Made by a program: the position numbers and the translations under genes. Below, piece by piece: positions 24,575 through 31,246 of a stretch of DNA of 64,000 nucleotides. This stretch comes from Phragmitibacter flavus (GTDB lineage: Bacteria; Verrucomicrobiota; Verrucomicrobiia; Verrucomicrobiales; Verrucomicrobiaceae): assembly GCF_005780165.1 (NCBI RefSeq), contig NZ_VAUV01000012.1:124001-188000 (forward strand), given 5' to 3'. Below the pieces are notes generated by a model that saw only the letters and a program-made list of their open reading frames with translations, was not told where the DNA came from and did not search any database. Each line of letters starts with the position of its first letter. Positions within the stretch are counted from its first letter, which is position 1.

Positions 24575-24600
24575 AAAGGATAAAGGATAAAGGATAAAGG
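24575..24600. repeat. 7-bp tandem repeat AAAGGAT (3.7 copies)
   Basis: AAAGGAT is repeated three times with a partial fourth copy, directly ahead of the yceD-type start codon. On the coding strand it reads TTTATCC repeats and takes the place where a ribosome-binding site would lie. Copy-number change by slippage could alter translation of the yceD-rpmF operon. Confidence 0.75.
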
Positions 24601-24667
24601 CAAAAGGGGGGAGTGAAATGAGGAGATGGGAGGAGGGGACGGCGCTGCTTTTCGGCGAGGTAGGGGG

Positions 24668-25153
24668 CTAGATTATGAGTTTGGCTTTTAGTGAGGATAC
24701 GACATTCGGGGGAACGAAGGTGGTGACGTCGCCGCCGAGGCGGGCGATTTCTTTGACGATGCGGGAGCTGATGTAGGTGAGTTCTTCGCGGGGGGTGAGG
24801 AAGATGGTTTCGACGCGGGCGTCGAGTTTGCGGTTCATGAGGGCCATTTGGAATTCGAATTCGAAGTCGGAGATGGCGCGGAGCCCCCGAACGACGGCCT
24901 GGGCGTTGTGTTCGCGGGCAAATTTGACCAGGAGACCTTCAAAAGGGAGGACGCGGACATTGGTGAGTTGGTTGTCGCGGACGGTTTGTTCGATCATTTG
25001 AACGCGTTCATCCATAGTGAAGAGGCTGGATTTGGCGTTGTCACGGGCAATGGCGATGATGAGTTCGTCGAAAAGGTTGGCGGCGCGCTGCAGCACGTCG
25101 AGGTGACCGTTGGTGATGGGATCGAAGCTGCCGGGGTAGATGCCTGTGCGCAT
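24668..25153 (-). CDS. coaD: Phosphopantetheine adenylyltransferase
   Basis: 161 aa, normal length. It makes dephospho-CoA from ATP and 4'-phosphopantetheine. The nucleotidyltransferase motif YPGSFDPITNGHLDV is at the N-terminus and the second motif ISSRIVKEIARLGGDV near the C-terminus. It is divergent from aat, 65 bp away. Confidence 0.96.
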   Translation of the reverse strand: MRTGIYPGSFDPITNGHLDVLQRAANLFDELIIAIARDNAKSSLFTMDERVQMIEQTVRDNQLTNVRVLPFEGLLVKFAREHNAQAVVRGLRAISDFEFEFQMALMNRKLDARVETIFLTPREELTYISSRIVKEIARLGGDVTTFVPPNVVSSLKAKLII

Positions 25154-25218
25154 GGCGGGGAGTGTAATGTGGTGTGTCTTTGCTGGAAAGTGGAATCAGT
25201 TTGTGCAACTTGAAGAAC

Positions 25219-25800
25219 ATGCAAGCGCTGGAACCGCGACTCCTCATCAATGCTTATTGCAACGGCATCTTTCCCATGGGGATGGAGAACGGTCGGCTGA
25301 CGTGGTTTTCGCCCGATCCACGGGGAATCATTCCGGTGGAAGCGTTCCATGTGCCGAGGAGTGTGCGGTCGGAATTGCGGAAGAAGAACTTTGAAGTGCG
25401 GGTAAACACGTCGTTTGGCGAGGTGTTGCGGGCCTGTGGGAAGAGGAAGGAGACGTGGATTACACCGGAGATCATTCAGAGTTATGAACTGCTGCATCAG
25501 TTGGGGCTGGCGCATTCGGTGGAGACGTGGGATGACGGATTTTTGGTGGGCGGACTTTATGGCGTGTGTGTGGGCGGGGCTTTTTTTGGGGAGTCGATGT
25601 TCAGTCGGGTGGAAGGGGGCTCGAAGGCGGCATTGGTTTGGCTGATGCAGCATTTGCAGAAAAAGGGCTTCTTGTTGCATGACACGCAGTGGACCACGGA
25701 TCACCTGGCGATGTTCGGTGGCGTGGAGATTGCCAGGGAGGAGTATCTGCGGTTGCTGACCCAGGCGGTGGCTTTGGAGGTGAAGTTCGCGGGGGAGTGA
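25219..25800 (+). CDS. aat: Leucyl/phenylalanyl-tRNA-protein transferase
   Basis: 193 aa from MQALEPRLLINAYCNG. It adds Leu or Phe to proteins with basic N-termini, marking them for ClpS/ClpAP degradation (N-end rule). Family signatures are GIFPMGMENGRLTWFSPDPRG, FGESMFSRVEGGSKAAL and LHDTQWTTDHLAMFGG. An open frame from 25174 adds 15 residues with no homology. It is a single gene between coaD and the arsenic island. Confidence 0.94.
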   Translation: MQALEPRLLINAYCNGIFPMGMENGRLTWFSPDPRGIIPVEAFHVPRSVRSELRKKNFEVRVNTSFGEVLRACGKRKETWITPEIIQSYELLHQLGLAHSVETWDDGFLVGGLYGVCVGGAFFGESMFSRVEGGSKAALVWLMQHLQKKGFLLHDTQWTTDHLAMFGGVEIAREEYLRLLTQAVALEVKFAGE

Positions 25801-25823
25801 CGGAGGTTGAGGGGGGATTTTTC

Positions 25824-25864
25824 AACCACAGATGAACACAGATTAACGAAGATAATTACAGATA
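25824..25864. repeat. Degenerate ACAGAT-type repeat
   Basis: The sequence AACCACAGATGAACACAGAT, then TAACGAAGATAATTACAGAT, contains three ACAGAT units at irregular spacing. It is AT-rich relative to its surroundings and lies between aat and the arsenic island. Such imperfect repeats are a common intergenic motif type; here it also marks the island's left edge. Confidence 0.4.
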
Positions 25865-25906
25865 GGGAGGTGGAGGGATTGGTGACGATTTAGTAACGGA
25901 CGGAAA

Positions 25907-25928
25907 CGATTCGGATTTTGACGAATCG
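25907..25928. promoter_or_regulatory. Candidate ArsR operator 1
   Basis: CGATTCG and CGAATCG form a perfect 7-bp inverted repeat with an 8-base spacer, ending 12 bases before the first arsR start codon. Position and symmetry fit autoregulation by an ArsR/SmtB dimer, released by arsenite. Confidence 0.55.
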
Positions 25929-25940
25929 GTAAATCCCGAT

Positions 25941-26354
25941 ATGAATTTTGGCATGAAAAGACAGGTGGCGGTGGCTCATGCGTTGGGGGATGAAACCCGC
26001 TGGAGAATTGCGGCTTTGATGGCGCAGGAAGCGCTGTGCGTTTGTGAGCTGGTGGATATTTTGGATCTGGCGCAGTCGACGGTGTCGAGTCATTTGCAGG
26101 TGATGCGCAAAGCGGAGATGGTAACGATGGAGAAGGCGGACAAGTGGGTTTATTATCAGCTGTCGCGGGAGGTGTTGCCGGTTTGGAAGGCGATGCGGGG
26201 GCTGGATGACGAGAAGGTGGACCGGGTGCTGGAACGGGATGCGAAGCGGGCGGTGGCGAGGCTGGCGTTGCGCGGACAGAGCGAATGCAAGGGGCCGAGG
26301 AAGAGTATTCCGCCGGTTCACAAAGTGGCGAAGCGGGCGTGTGTGGGTTGCTGA
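25941..26354 (+). CDS. arsR: ArsR-family arsenic-responsive repressor (first copy)
   Basis: 137 aa winged-helix repressor. The recognition region is STVSSHLQVMRKAEMV with the wing in KADKWVYYQLS. The arsenite-binding pair Cys33/Cys35 lies in EALCVCELVDIL at the start of the DNA-binding helix, as in classical ArsR. An unusual C-terminal extension rich in basic residues ends ACVGC, giving a second cysteine pair (134 and 137). It opens the arsenic island; gap follows after 28 bp. Confidence 0.93.
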   Translation: MNFGMKRQVAVAHALGDETRWRIAALMAQEALCVCELVDILDLAQSTVSSHLQVMRKAEMVTMEKADKWVYYQLSREVLPVWKAMRGLDDEKVDRVLERDAKRAVARLALRGQSECKGPRKSIPPVHKVAKRACVGC

Positions 26355-26382
26355 TTTTTCAACAGACTAACTTGATAAAATT

Positions 26383-27393
26383 ATGGCGATACGAATTGGC
26401 ATCAATGGTTTTGGGCGGATGGGAAGGCTGGCATTTCGGGCGGGGTGGGAATGGCCGGAGATTGAGTTTGTGCATGTGAATGAAATTGGCGGGGATGCGG
26501 GGACTTCGGTGCATTTGTTGGAGTTTGATTCGGTCCATGGTCGTTGGGCGAAGGAGATTGCGGGTGAGGGAGATCGGATGGTGGTGGATGGGAGGGTGGT
26601 GACGCATTCGAGTGAGAAGGATTTTCGAAAGGTGCCGTGGAAGGAGTTGGGGGTGGATGTTGTGTTGGAGGCGAGTGGGAAATTTCGCAAGATGGAGGAG
26701 TTGCAGGGGTATCTGGATGACGGGGTGAGGAAGGTGATTGTGGCGGCACCGGTGAAGGGGGAGGCGCTGAATGTGGTGATGGGGGTGAATGATCATTTGT
26801 ATGAGGCGACGAAGCATGAGGTGCTGACGGCGGCGTCCTGCACGACGAACTGTCTGGCACCAGTGGTGAAGGTGGTGCATGAGGGCATTGGGATCCGGCA
26901 TGGGATGATCACGACGCTGCACGACATGACGAACACGCAGTCGATTTTGGACACGCCACACAAGGATTTGAGGAGGGCGCGGGCGTCGAGTTTGTCGTTG
27001 ATTCCGACCACGACGGGTTCGGCGACGGCAATTGGGATGATTTTTCCAGAGTTGTTGGGGAGACTGGATGGGGTGGCGGTGCGGATTCCGTTGTTGAATG
27101 CTTCGCTGACTGATTGTGTGTTTGAGATGGAACGGGAGACGTCGGTGGAGGAGGTGAACGGGTTGTTGAAGGCGGCGTCGGAGGAGGGGACGTTGAAGGG
27201 GATCTTGGGGTATGAGACGCGGCCGTTGGTGTCGGTGGATTACAAGGATGATCCGAGGTCGTCGATTGTGGATGCGCCATCGACGATGGTGACGAACGGG
27301 ACGCAGGTGAAGATTTTGGCGTGGTATGACAATGAGTGGGGATATGCGAACCGGTATGCGGAGCTGGCCAGGAAGGTGGCGATATCGCTGTGA
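26383..27393 (+). CDS. gap: ArsJ-associated glyceraldehyde-3-phosphate dehydrogenase
   Basis: 336 aa. It has the NAD-binding start [16 protein letters not shown], the catalytic Cys153 in [32 protein letters not shown] and normal length. In arsenic islands this enzyme uses arsenate in place of phosphate and makes 1-arseno-3-phosphoglycerate, which ArsJ exports. Its stop codon overlaps the arsJ start (TGATG), so the two are translationally coupled. Position in the ars cluster, not sequence alone, separates it from glycolytic GAPDH. Confidence 0.93.
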   Translation: MAIRIGINGFGRMGRLAFRAGWEWPEIEFVHVNEIGGDAGTSVHLLEFDSVHGRWAKEIAGEGDRMVVDGRVVTHSSEKDFRKVPWKELGVDVVLEASGKFRKMEELQGYLDDGVRKVIVAAPVKGEALNVVMGVNDHLYEATKHEVLTAASCTTNCLAPVVKVVHEGIGIRHGMITTLHDMTNTQSILDTPHKDLRRARASSLSLIPTTTGSATAIGMIFPELLGRLDGVAVRIPLLNASLTDCVFEMERETSVEEVNGLLKAASEEGTLKGILGYETRPLVSVDYKDDPRSSIVDAPSTMVTNGTQVKILAWYDNEWGYANRYAELARKVAISL

Positions 27394-28649
27394 TGAAGGC
27401 GGGAGATTTGAAGAATGGTCAGCGCAATTATGCGGTGGTGACGCTGGCGTATTGGGCGGACACGCTGGCGGACGGGGCGATCAGGATGCTGGTGTTGTTT
27501 TATTTTTATCAGTTGGGGTATTCGGCGTTGCAGGTGGCGTCGTTGTTTTTGTTCTATGAGATTTTTGGGGTGATCACGAATTTGTGCGGCGGGTATTTGG
27601 GGGCGCGATTTGGTTTGAAGAGCACGTTGTTTTTGGGGTTGGGGACGCAGTTGGTGGCGTTGGGGATGCTGGGGTTCATGCCGGCGGCGGGGTTGACGGT
27701 GGTGTATGTGATGGCGTCGCAGGCGTTGTCGGGGATCGCGAAGGATCTGACGAAGATGAGCAGCAAGAGTGCGGTGAAGCTGGTGGCGGGGTCGAGTGAG
27801 GGGCGGTTATACAAATGGGTGGCGGTGCTGACGGGGAGCAAGAATGCGTTGAAGGGAGTGGGGTTCTTTTTGGGGGCGTGGATGCTGTCGTTTTTTGGGG
27901 TTCAGACGGCAGTATGGACCTTGGTGGGGGTGGTGTCGGTGGCGATGGTGGCGGCGGGGGTGTTGGTGAAGGGCGGGTTGGGGGTGGCGGACAAGAAGGC
28001 GAGGTTTCGGCAGTTGTTTTCGTCGCGGCGTGAGGTGAATGTTTTGGCGGCGGCGCGGTTGTTTTTGTTTGGGGCGCGGGATGTGTGGTTTGTGGTGGCG
28101 GTGCCGGTGTTTTTGTCGTCGGTGTTGGGCTGGCCATTTTGGAAGTCGGGCGGGTTCATGGCGGCGTGGGTGATTGGTTATGGGATGGTGCAGGCGGCGG
28201 CGCCGATGTTGGTGGGTCGGGGTCGGGTGCAGCCGCATGGGGGGACGGCGGTGGGGCTGGCGTTTTTGCTGGCGGTGTTTCCGGCGGGGATTGCGCTGGC
28301 GTTGTGGGGTGGGGTGGTGCCAGGGGTGGCGGTGGTGTCGGGATTGATTTTATTTGGGGTGGTGTTTGCGCTGAATTCGGCGGTGCATTCCTATTTGATC
28401 CTGGCGTATGCGGATGGGGACAAGGTGGCGATGAATGTGGGGTTTTATTACATGGCGAATGCCTGTGGGAGGCTGGCGGGGACGGTGTTGTCGGGCTGGG
28501 TGTATCAGATGGGAGTGGTGCGCGGGGAGTCGATGGGGCTGGTGTGGTGCCTGGCGGTTTCGACGGGGCTGGTGCTGGCGGCGGGGGGGTTGGCGCTGGG
28601 GTTGCCGGGGGTTGAAAGAAAAAGGATGAAAGAGGTGCATCTTTCATAA
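27393..28649 (+). CDS. arsJ: Organoarsenical efflux MFS transporter ArsJ
   Basis: 418 aa from the ATG at 27393, with about 12 membrane segments of the major facilitator type. It starts NYAVVTLAYWADTLADGAIRM, with GVITNLCGGYLGARFGLKST and GIAKDLTKMSSKSAVKLV, all characteristic of ArsJ. It exports 1-arseno-3-phosphoglycerate made by the coupled GAPDH. The end overlaps the inverted repeat of the second arsR. Codons are extremely G-rich; the line 27661-27720 has 30 G and 10 C. Confidence 0.93.
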   Translation: MKAGDLKNGQRNYAVVTLAYWADTLADGAIRMLVLFYFYQLGYSALQVASLFLFYEIFGVITNLCGGYLGARFGLKSTLFLGLGTQLVALGMLGFMPAAGLTVVYVMASQALSGIAKDLTKMSSKSAVKLVAGSSEGRLYKWVAVLTGSKNALKGVGFFLGAWMLSFFGVQTAVWTLVGVVSVAMVAAGVLVKGGLGVADKKARFRQLFSSRREVNVLAAARLFLFGARDVWFVVAVPVFLSSVLGWPFWKSGGFMAAWVIGYGMVQAAAPMLVGRGRVQPHGGTAVGLAFLLAVFPAGIALALWGGVVPGVAVVSGLILFGVVFALNSAVHSYLILAYADGDKVAMNVGFYYMANACGRLAGTVLSGWVYQMGVVRGESMGLVWCLAVSTGLVLAAGGLALGLPGVERKRMKEVHLS

Positions 28650-28683
28650 CGAAGATTAACGTAACGAATAATGTCGTTATGAA
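28643..28683. promoter_or_regulatory. Candidate ArsR operator 2
   Basis: TTCATAACGA (28643-28652) and TCGTTATGAA (28674-28683) are a perfect 10-bp inverted repeat with a 21-base spacer. The left arm contains the arsJ stop codon and the right arm the start codon of the second arsR. A related TTAACGTAA core lies between. This could be a second ArsR-controlled promoter inside the island. Confidence 0.55.
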
Positions 28684-29050
28684 GAATCTGGTCAACTGTT
28701 GTCATGCTTTCGCGGATGAGACGCGCTGGAGGATGGTGCAGTTGTTGCTGGATGAGGCGCTGTGTGTTTGTGAGGTGGCGGATATTTTGAAGATGCCGCA
28801 GTCGTCGGCTTCGAGTCATTTGCAGGTGATCCGCAAGGCGGGGGTGCTGGAGAGTGAGCGGCGTGGTAAGTGGATTTATTATCGGGTGCAGCCGGGGCAG
28901 CGCAAGATGGTGCTGGCGATGGGCAAGTTTTTTGGGGTGTCGGTGGAGACGGATGCGGTGTTGCGGGGAGATGCGAAGCGAGCGGTGAAAAGGCTGGCGG
29001 AGCGGGAGTCGGCGTGTTGTCCGTTGCCGAAGATGCTGGCGTCGAAATAG
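28679..29050 (+). CDS. arsR: ArsR-family repressor (second copy)
   Basis: 123 aa, distinct from the first copy but with the same layout. The metal site EALCVCEVADIL has Cys29 and Cys31; the DNA helix is SSASSHLQVIRKAGVL and the wing RRGKWIYYRVQ. It also has an N-terminal Cys-Cys (7-8) and a C-terminal Cys-Cys in SACCPLPKM. It starts 29 bp after arsJ within a perfect inverted repeat and precedes the DUF6428-acr3-arsC half of the island. Confidence 0.92.
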   Translation: MKNLVNCCHAFADETRWRMVQLLLDEALCVCEVADILKMPQSSASSHLQVIRKAGVLESERRGKWIYYRVQPGQRKMVLAMGKFFGVSVETDAVLRGDAKRAVKRLAERESACCPLPKMLASK

Positions 29051-29084
29051 GAATTTTATATTAACCAAACAAGGAGATCGACTG

Positions 29085-29561
29085 ATGAAACTGATTGAAT
29101 TTAAAGCGTTGCTGAGGCAGCATGTGGGGAAGAATTTTCAATTGCAGCTTCCGGATGGGGCACCGGTGCCGGTGTCGTTCCATGTGACGGAAGTGGGCAG
29201 GGTGCAGAAGACGTTCATTGATTGCGGGGGGACCTTGCGGGACCTGGTAACGTGTCAGTTGCAGGTGTGGGTGGGGGAGGATGTGGATCATCGAATCGAG
29301 GCGGGAAAGGCGGCGGCGATTCTGGACAAGGCGGCTTCATTTTTGAAGGACGAGTCGATGCCGGTGGAGGTGGAGTATGAGGACAGGGTGATTTCGCAAT
29401 ACACGATCGAAGGGCATGAGGCGAATGAGGCGGCGGTGGTGTTGAAGCTGGCGCACAAACATACGGATTGCCTGGCGAAGGAGCTTTGTGGGGTGCCGGG
29501 GCCGTCGTTGTCGCTGAAGGATCCGCGCAAGGTGGCGTGTTGTGGACCTGGGGGTTGCTGA
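29085..29561 (+). CDS. DUF6428 family protein of arsenic island
   Basis: 158 aa with a strong SD (AAGGAG at 29071-29076, 8 bp before the ATG). The sequence MKLIEFKALLRQHVGKNFQL, followed by PVPVSFHVTEVGRVQKTFIDCGG, matches the DUF6428 family, found mostly in ars operons of several phyla with no assigned function. It has no signal peptide or membrane segment. The C-terminus is cysteine-rich (KVACCGPGGC) and could bind arsenite or another thiophilic metal; that is inferred from the residues only. It lies between arsR and acr3. Confidence 0.85.
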   Translation: MKLIEFKALLRQHVGKNFQLQLPDGAPVPVSFHVTEVGRVQKTFIDCGGTLRDLVTCQLQVWVGEDVDHRIEAGKAAAILDKAASFLKDESMPVEVEYEDRVISQYTIEGHEANEAAVVLKLAHKHTDCLAKELCGVPGPSLSLKDPRKVACCGPGGC

Positions 29562-29579
29562 GAATTAACCGGTGTTTTT

Positions 29580-30632
29580 ATGAGTGAGAGTGTGGGTGGG
29601 AAGATGTCGTTCATGGACCGTTATTTGACGGTCTGGATTTTTGTGGCGATGGGGTTGGGGGTGGCGCTTGGGTCGTTGGTGATCGATGATCCAAAGGCGT
29701 TTTTCGAGCCGTTGTCGGTGGGGACGACGAATGTGCCGATTGCGATTGGGTTGATTTTGATGATGTATCCGCCGCTGGCGAAGGTGCGGTATCGGGAGTT
29801 GCCCAAGGTGTTTTCGGATGGGCGGGTGTTGACGTTGTCGCTGGTGCAGAACTGGTTGATCGGGCCGGTGTTGATGTGGGTGCTGGCAGTGGTGTTTTTG
29901 CGGGATATGCCGGAGTATATGGTGGGGTTGATCCTGGTGGGGATTGCGCGGTGTATTGCGATGGTGTTGGTCTGGAACGAGCTGGCGAAAGGGAGTCGTG
30001 AGTATGCGGCGGGGTTGGTGGCGCTGAACAGTGTGGCGCAGGTGTTGTTTTACAGTGCGTATGCGTGGTTGTTTATCACGGTGCTGCCGCCGTTGGTGGG
30101 GCTTGAGGGGGTGGTGGTGCAGGTGGAGATGAGGGAGATTTTCTGGAGTGTGATGATTTATCTGGGGATACCGTTTGCGGCGGGGGTGTTGAGCCGGGTG
30201 TTTCTGGTGAAGTGGAAGGGGGAGGTGTGGTATGAGGAGGTGTTTTTGCCGAGGATTTCACCGATGACGCTGGCTGCGTTGCTGTTCACGATTGTGGTGA
30301 TGTTCACTTACAAGGGGGACGCGATGTTGAGGTTGCCGCTCGATGTGTTGAGGATTGCGGTGCCGCTGGTGATTTATTTTGGCGTGATGTTTTTGGTGAG
30401 TTTTGTGATGGCGGCGAAGTTGGGGACGGATTATCCGAGGTCGGCGAGTGTGGCGTTTACGTCGGCGGGGAACAATTTTGAGCTGGCGATTGCGGTAGCG
30501 ATTGCGGTGTTTGGGATTGATTCAGGCGTGGCGTTTGCGGTGGTGGTGGGGCCGTTGATTGAGGTGCCGGCTTTGATCGGGCTGGTGCATGTTTCGTTGT
30601 GGTTGAAGGGTCGATTTTTTGTGGTGCGGTGA
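29580..30632 (+). CDS. acr3: Arsenite efflux transporter Acr3
   Basis: 350 aa, about 10 membrane segments, normal for the ACR3 (BASS superfamily) permease that expels arsenite using the proton gradient. The essential membrane cysteine is in [18 protein letters not shown], and the conserved glutamate in [15 protein letters not shown]. Upstream DUF6428 ends 18 bp before; arsC follows after 35 bp. Confidence 0.95.
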   Translation: MSESVGGKMSFMDRYLTVWIFVAMGLGVALGSLVIDDPKAFFEPLSVGTTNVPIAIGLILMMYPPLAKVRYRELPKVFSDGRVLTLSLVQNWLIGPVLMWVLAVVFLRDMPEYMVGLILVGIARCIAMVLVWNELAKGSREYAAGLVALNSVAQVLFYSAYAWLFITVLPPLVGLEGVVVQVEMREIFWSVMIYLGIPFAAGVLSRVFLVKWKGEVWYEEVFLPRISPMTLAALLFTIVVMFTYKGDAMLRLPLDVLRIAVPLVIYFGVMFLVSFVMAAKLGTDYPRSASVAFTSAGNNFELAIAVAIAVFGIDSGVAFAVVVGPLIEVPALIGLVHVSLWLKGRFFVVR

Positions 30633-30667
30633 AGATTCAATCGACGAGAGACGTTGTGAGCATTCCG

Positions 30668-31129
30668 ATGATATTGATTTTATGCACAGGGAATAGTTGT
30701 CGCTCGCAGATGGCGGAGGGCTTTTTGCGGGAAATGTTGGGAGAAGGATTTCGGGTGGCAAGTGCGGGGTCGAAACCGGCGGGGTATGTGCATCCGCTGG
30801 CAGTGCGGGCGATGGGTGAGTTGGGGATTGATCTTGGGGGTTTTGAGTCGAAGCATGTGGACGAATTTCGTGACGCGGGGGTGACGACGGTGATCACGGT
30901 ATGTGGGCATGCGGATCAGGCTTGTCCGATGTTTCCCGGGAAGGTGCAGAGGCATCATTTTCCTTTTGATGATCCGGCGCATGCAACGGGGGATGAGGAG
31001 GAACAGATGGTGATGTTTCGTCGGGTGCGTGATGAGATTCGCGCGGTGTTTGGGGCTTATGCTGCGGGGAGGATGGATGAACGGGGGCTTGATGATGAAC
31101 GCTCGTCTGATGGCGGGAAGGTCATTTGA
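30668..31129 (+). CDS. arsC: Arsenate reductase, thioredoxin-coupled type
   Basis: About 153 aa from [18 protein letters not shown]; a GTG at 30656 with GAGAG ahead is a possible alternative start, adding 4 residues. It reduces arsenate to arsenite. The low-molecular-weight phosphatase loop CTGNSCR holds the catalytic cysteine. The resolving cysteines are in [16 protein letters not shown] and the conserved FDDPA follows, as in the Staphylococcus pI258 type. It supplies arsenite for Acr3 and is the last gene of the island. The C-terminal tail is acidic and basic mixed and not conserved. Confidence 0.93.
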   Translation: MILILCTGNSCRSQMAEGFLREMLGEGFRVASAGSKPAGYVHPLAVRAMGELGIDLGGFESKHVDEFRDAGVTTVITVCGHADQACPMFPGKVQRHHFPFDDPAHATGDEEEQMVMFRRVRDEIRAVFGAYAAGRMDERGLDDERSSDGGKVI

Positions 31130-31153
31130 TCTGGAAGAAACCATGGCGGTGTA

Positions 31154-31198
31154 TTGCAAACCATTGCAAATCGACGGAAACGATGGCAAACCATCGCA
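31154..31198. repeat. Short direct repeats and hairpin ahead of murC-murB
   Basis: GCAAACCAT occurs at 31155-31163 and 31186-31194, and CGATGGCAAACCATCG at 31181-31196 is a perfect 6-bp hairpin. It lies in the leader of the murC-murB gene; no known element is recognised. Confidence 0.45.
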
Positions 31199-31246
31199 CA
31201 CATGAATCACGCTGTTGTTAGTTTGCTCAAGGAAGGCCGCCACAAG

